In this document: in pieces, positions 10,227-21,470 of the stretch | Position numbering within the stretch: the first letter of the stretch is position 1 | Layout of the letters: each line of letters begins with the position of its first letter | Source: Pogonophryne albipinna | Lineage: Eukaryota; Chordata; Actinopteri; Perciformes; Artedidraconidae | Direction: 5' to 3' | DNA: 64,000 nucleotides | NCBI GenBank assembly: GCA_028583405.1 | Contig: CM053251.1 | Location: 1,485,594-1,549,593, forward strand | Position numbers and translations under genes: made by a program | Notes under the pieces: generated by a model | Databases searched by the model: none | Told to the model about the DNA's origin: nothing | What the model saw: only the letters and a program-made list of their open reading frames with translations

Positions 10227-11249
10227 ATGGCCAAGACCAAAGAGCTGTCAAAGGACACCAGAAACAAAATTGTAGAACTGCACCAGGCTGGGAAGACTGA
10301 ATCTGCAATAGGTAAGCAGCTTGGTGTGAAGAAATCAACTGTGGGAGCAATTATTAGAAAATGGAAGACATACAAGACCACTGATAATCTCCCTCGATCT
10401 GGGGCTCCACGCAAGATCTCACCCCGTGGGGTCAAAATGATCACAAGAACGGTGAGCAAAAATCCCAGAACCACACGGGGGGACCTAGTCAATGACCTGC
10501 AGAGAGCTGGGACCAAAGTAACAAAGGCTACCATCAGTAACACACTACGCCGCCAGGGACTCAAATCCTGCAGTGCCAGACGTGTCCCCTTGCTTAAGCC
10601 AGTACATGTCCAGGCCCGTCTGAAGTTTGCTAGAGAGCATTTAGATGATCCAGAAGAGGATTGGGAGAATGTCATATGGTCAGATGAAACCAAAATAGAC
10701 CTTTTTGGTAAAAACTCAACTAGACGTGTTTGGAGGAGAAAGAATGCTGAGTTGCATCCAAAGAACACCATACCTACTGTGAATCATGGGGGTGGAAACA
10801 TCATGCTTTGGGGCTGTTTTTCTGCAAAGGGACCAGGACGACTGATCCGTGTAAAGGAAAGAATGAATGGGGCCATGTATCGTGAGATTTTGAGTGACAA
10901 CCTCCTTCCATCAGCAAGGGCATTGAAGATGAAACGTGGCTTGGTCTTTCAGCATGACAATGATCCCAAACACACCGCCCGGGCAACGAAGGAGTGGCTT
11001 CGTCAGAAGCATTTCAAGGTCCTGGAGTGGCCTAGCCAGTCTCCAGATCTCAACCCCATAGAAAATCTTTGGAGGGAGTTGAAAGTCCGTGTTGCCCAGC
11101 GACAGCCCCAAAACATCACTGCTCTAGAGGAGATCTGCATGGAGGAATGGGCCAAAATACCAGCAACAGTGTGTGAAAAACTTGTGAAGACTTACAGAAA
11201 ATGTTTGACCTCTGTCATTGCCAACAAAGGGTATATAACAAAGTATTGA
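10227..11249 (+). CDS. Tc1-like transposase, intact, 340 aa
   Basis: DDE/D transposase that would bind the terminal repeats, excise the element and insert it at TA. The N-terminal part (about 1-110) has two helix-turn-helix segments: [38 protein letters not shown], and a second ending [18 protein letters not shown] basic GRPR-like hinge (SGAPRKIS, 58-65) lies between them. The catalytic triad is visible: D153 in WSDETKI, D244 in FQHDNDPKH and E279 in [11 protein letters not shown], with 34 residues between the last two (DD34E). A glycine-rich box [13 protein letters not shown] is at 187-199. The length of 340 aa and the triad positions equal those of Sleeping Beauty-class transposases. There is no internal stop or frameshift. 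The start chosen is the first ATG, in context 'ccactatgg', preceding [16 protein letters not shown], the usual N-terminus of the family. Activity is plausible from sequence but unproven. Confidence 0.95.
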   Translation: MAKTKELSKDTRNKIVELHQAGKTESAIGKQLGVKKSTVGAIIRKWKTYKTTDNLPRSGAPRKISPRGVKMITRTVSKNPRTTRGDLVNDLQRAGTKVTKATISNTLRRQGLKSCSARRVPLLKPVHVQARLKFAREHLDDPEEDWENVIWSDETKIDLFGKNSTRRVWRRKNAELHPKNTIPTVNHGGGNIMLWGCFSAKGPGRLIRVKERMNGAMYREILSDNLLPSARALKMKRGLVFQHDNDPKHTARATKEWLRQKHFKVLEWPSQSPDLNPIENLWRELKVRVAQRQPQNITALEEICMEEWAKIPATVCEKLVKTYRKCLTSVIANKGYITKY

Positions 11250-11263
11250 GATGAACTTTTGTT

Positions 11264-11466
11264 ATTGACCAAATACTTATTTTCCACCATAATTTGCAAA
11301 TAAATTCTTTAAAAATCAGACAATGTGATTTTCTGGATTTTTTTTTTCTCATTTTGTCTCTCATAGTTGAGGTATACCTAGGATGAAAATGACAGCCCTC
11401 TCTCATCTTTTTAAGTGGGAGAACTTGCACAATTGGTGGCTGACTAAATACTTTTTTGCCCCACTG
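11264..11466 (-). repeat. Right IR/DR terminal repeat of the Tc1 element
   Basis: Inverted partner of 9863-10062, with inner motif 'tgaccaaatacttatttt' at 11266-11283 and the outer end at 11466. An AATAAA at 11299-11304 lies within it, 50 bp after the transposase stop, and could serve as the poly(A) signal. Confidence 0.85.
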
Positions 11467-11539
11467 TACGTGCTCAAAAACCTATAAAACACACAACTGT
11501 AAAGTGAAAACCCCAAAAAGCATAATAGGGCTCCTTTAA

Positions 11540-12400
11540 AAACCTATTTGGAGCTCCACATAGCCCATATCAAAAGACAGGTTGTGAATTCTGACTATTT
11601 GGGCTTGGTAATGGTAGAAGCAGAAGCTTTCATTGATTGAATGTTGAAACCAAACACATTGTATAAGTTGGCATCATGGCCTGAAAAAGCTTTTTTGGAA
11701 CGCTCACTTCCATCACTCTCTCGTGCCGCAGCTGTTTGTTTTAGACGTAGAAGCGGAAAGTGTTTCTCTAAGTTCCACCATCCGGGACTCTTGATGGTTG
11801 GCTGAGTTAACAAATGTGTCTTGGGCTGGCAGCGGACACTTCAGATAAACCTGGACACAGTGTTGTTCCTGTGCCATCAGAGGTTGCTTTAGGTACACAG
11901 GAAGTAGCCTGGTTTATGTCCTCCTTAATGAGTACCTCGTTTAGGAATGGCAACATGGAGGAAGTGCTTGGTTTTTGTTTACATACCCAGGTTACAAGTG
12001 AGTGAGTTAGGGTATAATGACTCATTCTCTGCCAGTGACTGTATGCCAGACTGAGCTTCAGAAAACAGAAGGACGGATACAGGAGATAATGAGGCTTGGA
12101 TACATGGATCATTTTAAATGATGGACTGGGAGAATGAGCAGACCCTGAAACAGTAATACATTTACATAATTCAATGGCCAATCCAGTGGTTTTGCTGGTT
12201 TGAACCACAACATAAACATACATTACTTCACAGCTAAGAATTTGGCTTTTTATACAAACAATTAGTTCCCACTCATTTCCATACAGGGCTGAAACTGGCC
12301 ATCTGGTCCATATTCAAACCCAAAATGCATTACAGGTAGCACTTTGGGGTTGCTTTTAATGAAAGGTGCTTCACAAATCAAATGTATTATTAGTATTATT
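11540..12400. other. No recognised gene
   Basis: The sequence is not visibly repetitive, and open frames up to 138 codons on the minus strand show no family. Nothing supported. Confidence 0.35.
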
Positions 12401-12450
12401 GCATTTCATTCAGCTGACGCTTATATCCAAAGCCACTTACAATAAGTCCA
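12401..12450 (-). repeat. SINE-type 3' domain relic
   Basis: 'cagctgacgcttatatccaa' followed by 'agccacttacaataag' is the reverse complement of the fish SINE/LINE 3' domain seen intact at 50390-50415 ('aagtcgctttggataaaagc'). Only the short conserved part is seen. Confidence 0.45.
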
Positions 12451-12972
12451 ATAAAGCCACACATTCAGGAAAACTCACAATGAGGGAGAGCCGAGCCTAA
12501 GTGAGATGACAAGAGCCAGTAGGGGACGTATCCTCCTGATGTTGTAGAGGTGAGATGTTAGTAGAAAGGTTATGGATGGTAGAGTCTTTACCTGGGATGG
12601 AGAGCAGTTCAGTGTTGTTTAGACTGAGCTCCAGGTGTTGTGAAGAAATCCACTTGTAAAGAAGTAACAGGCTTTCCAAACAGGCTACTATTATCTGTTG
12701 CTGGAAACCCCTGATTCCTATGCTTCCCCAGATCATTTCCACTCACTATTGTCTTGTACATTTGATTTAAACTGGTGAAACAGCCCTCTATATTGGTAAT
12801 AATGCAATGTGACAGCACAAACAGTGTCGTACAACTGCTTGAGTTTACAGTGCTGACAGTCACACATTTACCGCTAATCAAATCACTCCATGTGAATCAA
12901 TAAGGCAGGGATAAGGTCAAAGGGGAATTGTTCTGCCACATACTGTAACTGGCCCACACAAGCAGCCCTGCT

Positions 12973-13100
<128 letters not shown>

Positions 13101-13289
13101 ATCATGTACAAAAGCCTGCCATACGTCTCAACACAGACATGCACTGTACATTTACACACACCGAAACACACAAACAGAGGGTACAGAGGGACAAATATCT
13201 ACACACACACACACACATTTCTTGAGCACCAGCAGCAGCTGTTCGAGGGCCCGTGAAGTGTGTGTGTGTGTGTGTGTGTGTCCACAGTG

Positions 13290-13500
13290 CTCTCCACATT
13301 TCTCCCATTTCCCAATATTAGCGCAGAGCGGGAAGTCCATCTGTTAATAATGCACTCAGCAAATGAGAGATAGCCACCGCTCGACATCCAATACGCAGGA
13401 AATGTGAACAGCTGCCGTGTGCTGAAGAGGTGCTTTCACCACGCCGACGTGTTGGGGGGCGAGTCCTTCCTCTCAGCCTGTTCTCGTAATATTAGGCCGT
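13290..13500. other. Complex unique sequence, possible conserved non-coding element
   Basis: Between microsatellites lies non-repetitive sequence of mixed composition with homeodomain-like 'ttaataatgc' and 'cagctgccg' E-box words. No reading frame is convincing. Conservation cannot be judged from one sequence. Confidence 0.2.
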
Positions 13501-13932
13501 CTGTTGCTGTGGCCGGACACACACTGAGGAACACATGCAGGAATCCGGGCGCATGCTGACATATGGGACACTCAAACACAGGCATGTATAGATTAAAAGA
13601 TCATATTCGCCCGGTATCTTCACCATCTTGGTCGCATACACAGTTGTAATTCCACAGTTAATACCCCAATGACTGTGGCCAGCCAAATGTTTAGGCCAGG
13701 ATATGCTGTGAAGCTCAATTTGGAAGTGCACTTTCTTTCGCATCTGAAACTTGGATGTTCCTTACTGTAACTGCATGCTCCAAAACACGTCTTAGGTTTC
13801 TCCCTAAAGACGACAAAATTGTGCAATGCTAATAGCGGTACTTCCAACGTGTCTTTATTTTGGCAGGGAGCTTCTTTACAGGTGTGAAATGCGCTGCACT
13901 TAAAGATGGGGTAGGTCATTTTGGAGAAACCC

Positions 13933-14959
13933 GGGTTGCGTTCCGATAATCCAAAAATCTCCTATTCCTTGACCTCTGAGTGAAACGTCACGGGGTTAAG
14001 GGATAGTGGATAGGAGAATTCAAAAGGACTTAGGAGAAGAGACTGCGGTACTTTAGAGAATCGACTGCACTTTCACTATCCGACGTGTTTATGATGCGCC
14101 AGCGGACGTCATGAATGTGCGTCTGCTGCTGTGGGGAAACTATGGAAACTACAGTTTTCTATACAGCGGACTACAACATGGATGTTTAATAAGAAGGAGG
14201 CACTACTGTAAACTCATCTAGAGACTCTGCACCGTGCTCTGATGCTGTTGCTTTGCTTTATGAACGTGGACAACAGAGAAACATATTCTTCATGACCAAA
14301 GTTGGAATTGAAATAAAAAAGGAAACTTATGCTCGTCACCCTCTCCCTCCGGTCCACATTAATACAAATGATCCCAATACGTATGATTGATGAAAAGATC
14401 TTAAACTAAATACAGATGTATTTATTATAAACGTTAGTCCTTAACATCTATCACTGTGTATATCACCATTCAAACATCTTTTAAAAGTTGAACAAACTCC
14501 ACACAGCTCAGTAAAGACAGTGCAATGTTGACTTTATTTGATCATTTCAGTAAAAACTAACGTTCATATTTCTCTTTTTGATTATAATACTGATGAACGT
14601 TCAAAACAAAGCACTTTGGCAACTTACCACATACGTTTTAAAATGCTTAATAAGCACCGTAACTTTCATGATATAATTTCTCGGTCATAATCGGTTGTTT
14701 CCGTGAACGGCCGACTGTTGAGTGACGGCAAATGCTGCGGCTGCAATGCATTGTGGGGCAGCATTTTCTCCTCTCCTTTCGTCAAGGGAGGTCCAGTGGT
14801 TCCTAAGCTAAAGGAGGTTATAAAGGAAGTTTGAAACCTCCTTTCCTTTCATTTAGAGAATTGGAACGGCACTTATCATGGCTGCCAGTGAGGGACGTCT
14901 GGGTCATTTCACTTGGTTAGGAAGGTTCCTAAGCTAAACGGACTATTGGAACGCAACCC
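13933..14959. mobile_element. MITE M1, 1,027 bp, inverted ends GGGTTGCGTTCC
   Basis: It starts GGGTTGCGTTCC and ends GGAACGCAACCC, with further inverted similarity inward ('aatcc' versus 'gtcc'). A highly similar copy is at 45629-46680. A short open frame starting at 14878 (MAASEGRLGHF) is shared with the other copy but runs out of the element and is not a gene. No TSD is clear, so the superfamily is unassigned. Confidence 0.75.
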
Positions 14960-15099
14960 AGCTCGAGTGCGCTAGAATTTGAAAATACACAACCGGAAAT
15001 AATCTGCCACTTCCTTACAGAGCCCCTCCTCCAACGAGATAAATTTGAGCAGGGACATGCACAGACATTTGGAGGAGCTATTGCTCTAAACTGGAAAAA

Positions 15100-15948
15100 G
15101 GGCCTCCCCCCGAAAAAAAACATAAGGCCTTGTTGTAAATTGTAACTTGTTTTGAATGTAAAAGAAACCAAACGATTATTACATAAACTAAATTGAACAG
15201 TAATTCACATCTCAAAATAAGCTAAGGCGACTACTTGCATTCGGTGACTTGATTTTAAAAATGAAAACCAGGGATAAACTCACTAATTAATGAAACCAGT
15301 TCAATATGCATTATTCTTATTCTTATCATTATTTACGAGCGCAGTAATGGTAAGGTAGCCTATCTAATTACTTAGATTAATAACAGAGATAGTCAAACTA
15401 AAGCGGTAGAGACATGGCAGAAATCCTACAATGAAGCGGGACATTGAACTGTTCACCCGTGAGAGGGCGATCAAGAAAAGAGAGTGAGCGGCCCCGTTGA
15501 GGGAGTTTACAGATGAAAAGACACAGAAAGACAGAAGCACAATAAAATGTACATTAGGTGTTTTTTTGTAAATAACCGAGGGTATCAAGAGGGAGTAAAG
15601 TCCCCTGGTTTGTCCCATATACCCTAACTGCCATGAGACAACTCAAAATCAAGTTTCCAAAATCCGACACTGAGGTGGTCTTAACGCACCGGCAGATGAC
15701 AGCGCTGACAAAGTGTGTTTCCCGCAGCGAGACGCTACAATACTAATTGTGGGTTTATCATGTTGATTCGGCCACAACAGAAAAAATAAAAACAAACTCG
15801 CTCTCTCCAGAGGGGCAGGTCTGCCAAAAAGGCCAAACGGGCCGTTGCCCGGGCAACATTAGCCCGTACCTGTGCACGTCCCTGAGTTTGTGCACAGATG
15901 GAAGGCTGACAGGCAGGTAGGCCATCCAGTTACTTTAGCCGGGCCGGC
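15100..15948. other. Unassigned interior of element R
   Basis: No gene recognised. A palindromic-looking 'aacgggccgttgcccgggca' stretch occurs near 15837. An 84-codon minus frame at 15364-15618 has a hydrophobic composition but no recognised family. Confidence 0.3.
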
Positions 15949-16127
15949 TCAGATGATTGGTCGTGCTTTTTACAGAGCCACGGCTTCCACTGATGATATT
16001 TTTTAATGGATTTTTTGTCAAAGCACTTCAGATATTCATTGCTATCGGGATGTTAAGAGCATTCCATGGAATATAACAACAAGTGTATCTCGAGCCGGTT
16101 TCTCAAACTTACCTACCCCACCTTTAA

Positions 16128-16750
16128 AACATTTGTCCTAATTGTTCCTATTTCACATAAGGGAAGTACACACTTGCAGTCAAGCTATGGTCTATCTTTT
16201 TCTCTCCAAAATGACATTGTGGCATCTTGTTTTGTTTCATTTGGTGTGTGTTGGTGTTCAAGCTTCCCACAGGTGTCCAGGTGGGTAAACATTAGTGGGC
16301 TATGTACAGTTTACTGACTGGCAACATTTCCCAAACCTCCTTGCACACATACAAACACACGCCTTAGCCAAAGTGAAAGAGCTGCATACATTTTAAATCT
16401 GATCTCATAGCTTCCACCACACACAAATTACACAGTTCAAGTGGACATAAAAGAGTATGTCCTCAAAATCCACAGCTGCCCGTTTCCTGATGAATAACCC
16501 CACTCAGGCCTTTCCTGAGTTGTGTGTGTGTACTCACTCTAACTCAAGCTAAATACTCCTGAGTGTTTATACCTTCACATGCAGAGCTCTTCACCGTCCT
16601 CTCCTGCGTCCTGCGTCTCCTGCAGGGAACAGATTGATGGTTGTTTGGTTTGTGGTCACACATCAGCAGGATCTGTCAGCGCCGTGGATGATAAACTAAT
16701 CTCTGCAGCCTCCTCTCCGGGCTTTCCCTCCGAGTGCACGAGCATGCATA
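16128..16750. other. No recognised gene or repeat
   Basis: Mixed sequence without tandem or terminal repeats. The open frame at 16579-17049 extends into a TG microsatellite and is not protein-like. Confidence 0.35.
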
Positions 16751-16790
16751 ACATGCAGAGATACCGCCCATGCACGGTATCTCTGCATGT
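16751..16790. other. Perfect 16-bp stem hairpin
   Basis: ACATGCAGAGATACCG at 16751-16766 is exactly complementary in inverted order to 16775-16790, with an 8-base loop (cccatgca). The arm is too short for a typical pre-miRNA but could form a cruciform or stem-loop. Confidence 0.8.
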
Positions 16791-16887
16791 TTCCTGTGAC
16801 TGCATGTTGTGTCTTTGTATGTTTCTGCGAACATGTCCTGTCTCTCCATGGTGTCTGAGTTACCTTAATCTTAATGTGTGTGTCTGG

Positions 16888-16889
16888 GG

Positions 16890-16928
<39 letters not shown>

Positions 16929-16936
16929 GGGGGGGG
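16888..16936 (+). repeat. (TG)n tract plus G-run
   Basis: About 19 TG units followed by ten or more consecutive Gs near 16926-16936. The G-run may reflect slippage. Confidence 0.95.
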
Positions 16937-17132
16937 TTTCCTGGCCTTCCAGCAGTATAGAGGTATTCAGCATATCACCTCCCACCAACATGGCAACCTT
17001 GTTAGCAATCCTGCCATGCAGTGAAGGAGTTAGCAGGCCTCTGATGTGAGAGCTCAATCTCTCAGGAAGGAAATCATACTGCAGTTGGACTTGTTGAAAG
17101 AACACTTTTCTTCATCATGTCTCATACTGTAA

Positions 17133-17136
<4 letters not shown>

Positions 17137-17200
<64 letters not shown>
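17137..17200 (+). repeat. (TG)n microsatellite, about 32 units
   Basis: Pure TG repeat. Shorter TG-rich patches follow at 17333-17351. Confidence 0.97.
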
Positions 17201-17203
<3 letters not shown>

Positions 17204-17696
17204 AACATTTAAAAACTGGAAACTGACCTAACAATGGACCCCACAATTTAGGTTAAAAAATGTGTTAGACCTCATGAGGGGGGAACGCTGGTATGTATGT
17301 GTATGTTTCTGTATGTGGGGGGGTTTTGTGACAGTGTGTGTGTGTGTGTATGTTAGTGTTTGACAGTGTGTATAGTGACCCTACGTATGACTAAAAACCA
17401 GACAGTGTGGACCCTACCAATCAGTCCCTAAGAAGCTGTTTCTAGTCTGGACAGTGACTTTGACTCATTGATCATTTGAGGCGACATCTCTCTTCACGTT
17501 CTCTCCAGGATTCTGCCTACAGTTTCTTTTAAGAGTTGTATAACCTTCAGGTTTGGGTGGTTCCCCAAAAATGGACATTCCCGTACCCCCAAAATACCAC
17601 ATGGCCAGGATGTGTGTGTATGTTTCTTCAGCCATTTGTGGCAAAGTGCTTCCTGCATGCGTGAATGCCCGCTTGTGTACCTGGCTTTCCTCCGCA

Positions 17697-17698
<2 letters not shown>

Positions 17699-17773
<75 letters not shown>
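17699..17773 (+). repeat. (TG)n microsatellite, about 37 units
   Basis: Pure TG repeat ending in 'taaatatatatc'. The surrounding 17201-17698 and 17774-18582 contain no recognised gene. Confidence 0.97.
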
Positions 17774-17777
<4 letters not shown>

Positions 17778-18582
17778 ATATATCTGTAGTTGTGTAGGTA
17801 TTTGCGGTTTAGTGTTTCCTGTACGTGTGAATATGCGTGTTAAGTGTTTCATCCACGTGTATACACAGCTCTGTATGTGTGTGTATGTTGATCCCATTCG
17901 CTTCCTGAATCAAGCAGCCCACGGGATTCCACACATAAATACGTTAAAGTGAAACTAAATAAAACGGTTGCTCCTCCGGTGGAAGAGGGGATTCGTTGGC
18001 GTCATGCGATGCTGAAGTGGCACACAGGAAGAGGAACACAGACAGGAAAGGGAGGGGGGACATATAGGGATTCATTCATTCACTCTAAGACTTCTGGAAT
18101 TCTCAGAGCAGGGGAATTTAGCTAAATGGGAATTTAGAGGGAGGGTACGTCTTCTGTGAGTGTGTGATTGTGTGTGTGAGAAATCAATAGCCTTTGGTTC
18201 ACGAAATGACAAATTACTTCATGATACATTACTGACTCTTGTGAAAGGCATATTATTTATTAAAGTCAAATTAGTAAACACTGGGGAAAAACCTCTAATT
18301 ATATGAAAATAATTTGAATTTAAACCCAACTTTTAACTTAGAGTGAACAAGTAATCTAGGGAGTCTTACATTAAACATGACGTGTCTTAAAACGAAATAA
18401 TTGTTCAAGCATTAAACCCAGATAACGGATAACATACTGATGTTCCTTTACAGATTTAGAAATTAAACTCTATAGATTATTCCAAATGTGGATTTATTGG
18501 AGTTTTTCAAACTGGAATTACATTTTTCTGAATGTACATTTAATTGGTCTGTCCCTCTCTGACCTGTGCTAGTTTACAATCA

Positions 18583-18775
18583 ATCAATCAATGTTTATTT
18601 ATATAGCCCAATATCACACATGTTACATTTGTCTCAGTGGACTTCACAGTTTGCACAGAATATCAGTATGACAATACGACACCCTCTGTCCTTAGACCCT
18701 CTGTCCTTAGACCCTCTGTCCTTAGACCCTCACATCGTACAAGGAAAAACTTCCAGAGAAAACCCACAGTTTAAA
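18583..18775 (-). repeat. LINE 3' tail, TTGATTG-tailed family
   Basis: It begins with (ATCA)n at 18580-18591, the reverse complement of the simple tail, then 'tttatttatatagcccaata' and 'caatacgacaccctctgtcc'. It contains three tandem copies of a 15-bp 'accctctgtccttag' unit at 18690-18733. Related copies lie at 47690-47952, 52933-53130 and 975-1116. 5'-truncated, no coding part. Confidence 0.75.
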
Positions 18776-19360
18776 TCTTTACAATCGTATCTGTAAAGAT
18801 TTGATGACCTGCACACAAAGAAAGCTGATAACTTGACTCAACTCTTTTGGAACAGTTTTAAACAATGGAAAATAACAAACACACATACAAGAGGAATACT
18901 TTGATTTCCTGAATTAGAATTTAAATAAAGGAAAATATAAAAGTACAATATGAATGATGTATACGCACAGACTCACTAAGTATTATATATCATAAAAAGA
19001 ACATTTCCTGCAATATATTTTGAGTAAAAGTCTCCCAAAAAGAAGTACCTTCGTACCCAGACACCTCTGAAGATGTGATGCAAACTTCCAGTGAGTCGCA
19101 AATGGACTCCATAATCTATTGTAAATAAATACTATTTATAAGGGGCTTTTATCCCAAAAGAAGGGGCCGTACCATCGGGATAATTATGGAGGACAGTGCT
19201 ACTTGTGTATCAATGATTTAGAACTAAACATTTGCAGAAACAACCTTTTAAAAAACACACTAAACCTGCATAATTGAAAGAGTTACACTTAGGAGATGAT
19301 CTGCTAGAAACAACGACAGTTTTCTACATGCAGGCTAACATCGTCAACTTGTTTCCTTTC
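18776..19360. other. No recognised gene
   Basis: AT-rich sequence. No supported feature. Confidence 0.35.
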
Positions 19361-19362
19361 TT

Positions 19363-19575
19363 AACCCTCCTGTTGTCTTCGGGTCAAATCTGATCGATTT
19401 ACTACTGTCATCAATCATAACTTTTTGTTTTACATTCGATTGCTTTAAGGCTTCATGATATCCTTCACAGGAGACATTTGAACATATACAATGGCTGATC
19501 ACACTTTCATTGAATTTTGGATGATTTAGTCAACTTTGTAACACCATGGTGTTCCTGGTCTAAAATGACCGCAAT
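19363..19575. repeat. MITE remnant, CCCTCCTGTTGTCTTC end
   Basis: 'ttaaccctcctgttgtcttc' followed by a 'gggtcaaatctga' block is the left end of a common fish MITE type. A right-end counterpart, 'gaagacaataggagggtta', lies at 21657-21676 after 'ggtcaaatttgacc'. Whether these are one element split by insertions or two relics is unresolved. Confidence 0.4.
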
Positions 19576-19611
19576 AAAGAAAAGGAATTAGTAACCATCC
19601 GGATCAGATAC

Positions 19612-19695
<84 letters not shown>
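19612..19695 (+). repeat. (AC)n microsatellite
   Basis: About 40 AC units, followed by an interrupted 'aaacacacacaca' tail. Confidence 0.97.
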
Positions 19696-19707
<12 letters not shown>

Positions 19708-19781
19708 GAGCAATTTGATACATTTCCCGCTCCTATGTGCCCATCCCCCCACATGGATCACACCTGGCTCACGCAATACAT

Positions 19782-20364
19782 CAGGGGTACTCAAATACAA
19801 ATGTTAAAGGTCCAAAAAAATTGTTTCAATAAGACAAAGGTCCGTTTATTACGGTAATTTAACCCTTTAAAGAATTGCAACAAGATTCTTAACACGAGGT
19901 TGCAAAAACAAAAAGTCTCTGTATGCAGCAGTTTTTATTGTGTCTGTGCTTGATCCCTCAGAGTCGCAGTGTAAGAGCTGCAGTTATGAATAAAGGCAGC
20001 TGCACCCTCTTTCATTCAGCATTATTGCTTTATGTCTTGCCCCCTTGTGTGTCCACTGAGGTTCGTCAGGCCCAACACATCTTCAACAAACTCCCCCTTT
20101 GCCTCATCATAAAAACTCACAAACACCAGCAACTGAGCATTGTCAGTGGTGTCAGTGGACTCACCCACAGCTAAGGAAATGCACTGTGCATTTTCTATTC
20201 CATCACAAAGCTGATTAATCAAATCACCAGCCAGTATTTATGTTCTTGCTGTGGAATCTGAGAGGGGGATTTGCTTGATTTTACCTGTTATTTCCTCTTT
20301 TTGTTTGTCTTCAAACATGTTCTCCATCACTTCAGTCATGCATTCTTTATACTTCAGTTATTAT
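19782..20364 (-). pseudogene. hAT-type transposase relic, internal fragment
   Basis: On the minus strand from about 20364 down to 20022 the frame reads KECMTEVMENMFEDKQKEE, then IPLSDSTARTNKILAGDLINQLCDGIENAQCISLAVGESTDTTDNAQLLVFV, then GLTNLSGHTRGQDI. The 'ESTD..D.AQL..FV' signature and its spacing to a 'GxDI' motif are typical of the catalytic region of domesticated-like hAT transposases (GTF2IRD2/ZBED/ZMYM-related families). The first catalytic Asp would be in the ESTD motif. The rest of the domain is missing. The downstream side reaches 'caggggtactcaaata' at 19782, a plausible hAT terminal repeat. The gene is clearly broken. Confidence 0.6.
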
Positions 20365-20592
20365 CCAGTGGAAAGTCCTTACCTACTGGCCTCGTTCAAT
20401 CAAAGTGGTTACTTTTTTGTGGCTGGGCAGTGTAGTTTTACACACGTCTTATTTGACTTTCTCAGGACTTAAAACTGTTTTTTCGGGGCAGACCCCCACA
20501 AATAAAAATGTGTATTTACACACGTAAGTTCATCATTTTAACAGTTTGTTATGCAGCTCATCCGTGAGCAGAGCATCAAGTTGACATGTCTA

Positions 20593-20745
20593 TTACAGCT
20601 GAATGCGGCGATTACCATTTTGTTCAGCAAAACGCCTCACAAACATATTAAGATCAACAGCTTTAGTGCGTTTTGATTCAATGCTGAGTACAGCCAAACT
20701 GACAGTCTCTTCTCTGTCATTGTAGACCGCAAATACCTCATTCCT
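20593..20745 (-). pseudogene. hAT-type transposase relic, C-terminal fragment
   Basis: The minus-strand frame reads EVFAVYNDREETVSLAVLSIESKR, then KAVDLNMFVRRFAEQNGNRRIQL and a stop (20593-20595). The 'LAVLSIE...D....V..FA' pattern is the C-terminal dimerisation-helix region of ZMYM/TTF-like hAT transposases. It lies upstream, in transcription sense, of the internal fragment at 20022-20364, so the two are out of the normal order and represent either rearranged or separate copies. Confidence 0.5.
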
Positions 20746-21470
20746 TCAGTGCTTGGGTCCGAATGCTTCTCGTTTTGCACCGTCCCGTTCAAATAAAATC
20801 GCCGTCAATCATATTTCCATGCTCGCGCCAGGGCCGGGGTTACAAGCACAAGACGTGCGGATTGTGCTGCATTCACTTGCACTCGGACATTAGAGACTTT
20901 CTCTCATAAATGTCCGATGAGCCACAACTTTTCTTTCAAAACAAAGCTGCCAACTGGGGTGGCAAGGCCTATTTTTAGGGTGGCAGTTGCCACCCCGGTA
21001 GGTGAAACTATAGGCTACTAGCTACAGTACAGATGCAACTAGATGAGCTGTTAACTCTCGCTCTGACTTTTTTTTTTAAAACTCTCGCTCTAAATCAGAC
21101 AGGTTGAAAGAGACGACACACGCATTTTTCCACCGGCATTCCGCGAAGACCCGCCCTACTGTGCCTCTGATTCGCAGACTGTTGGTGGCGGTAAAAAACG
21201 CTGACGGGATGCTGAATGTGATTGGACCAATGCGTTGACAGACACACACAGACAGTGGAACAGTCGGACATGCAGAGCGCTGTTTGCAGTGGACATAGCG
21301 GAGAATTTTGACTCGTTGTTTTGTGGCGATGTCTCGCAGATAACACAGATAACACAGATAATACAGATAATATATATGAAAAGTATAATTTGCTCAGAGT
21401 CCGGAGACAGTTGTGGTTCGGTCCGGACCCGGACCGGAGTCCGGACTTTGAGGATGCCTGCAATACATGT
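20746..21470. other. Unassigned, partly repeat-like
   Basis: It contains 'gtggcagttgccaccccggt' (inverted-repeat-like) near 20980, a short (ACAGATAA)n tract at 21340-21370, and a GC-rich self-complementary block of GGTCCGGACCCGGACC type near 21419-21436. No gene recognised. Confidence 0.35.

Larger units (their letters stand above)
9863..11466 (+). mobile_element. Complete Tc1/mariner transposon, 1,604 bp
   Basis: The element is flanked by the TA target duplication (9861-9862 and 11467-11468). It begins CAGTGGGGCAAAAAAG and ends with the complement CTTTTTTGCCCCACTG. Inverted repeats extend about 200 bp at each side with a few mismatches. Each arm holds an outer and an inner copy of a 'aagtatttagtca'-like motif (outer near 9876, inner 10045-10060, mirrored at 11266-11283 and near 11445), giving an IR/DR layout like Sleeping Beauty-type elements. 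It carries one intact transposase gene. Intact termini, ORF and TA sites suggest recent insertion. Confidence 0.95.
9430..11539. mobile_element. Older TTAA-ended element hosting the Tc1 copy
   Basis: The right end at 11520-11539 reads 'cataatagggctcctttaa', matching the reverse complement of the AAAGGTCCC(T)ATTATG-type termini seen at 54197 and 60594. Internal words 'gattggtcaaccatgagcct' and 'atcacgtacaatgtgtta' resemble A2 (54290-54360). The left limit is not defined. The Tc1 element sits inside it. Confidence 0.4.
13900..16127. mobile_element. TTAA-ended composite element R, nested
   Basis: The left end at 13900 is TTAAAGATGGGGTAGGT and the right end at 16127 is ACCTACCCCACCTTTAA: inverted termini with TTAA at both edges. 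Next to each end an inverted 'gagaaacc' / 'ggtttctc' pair continues the repeat. The interior holds MITE M1 at 13933-14959 and unassigned sequence near 15100-15950 that may be another insertion. A fragment of the body is seen at 15950-16120 ('gccacggcttccactgatga'). No transposase is present. Confidence 0.65.

Noticed and set aside
16751..16790. MicroRNA precursor
   Set aside because: The stem is only 16 bp with an 8-base loop, too short for a typical animal pre-miRNA. Kept only as a hairpin.
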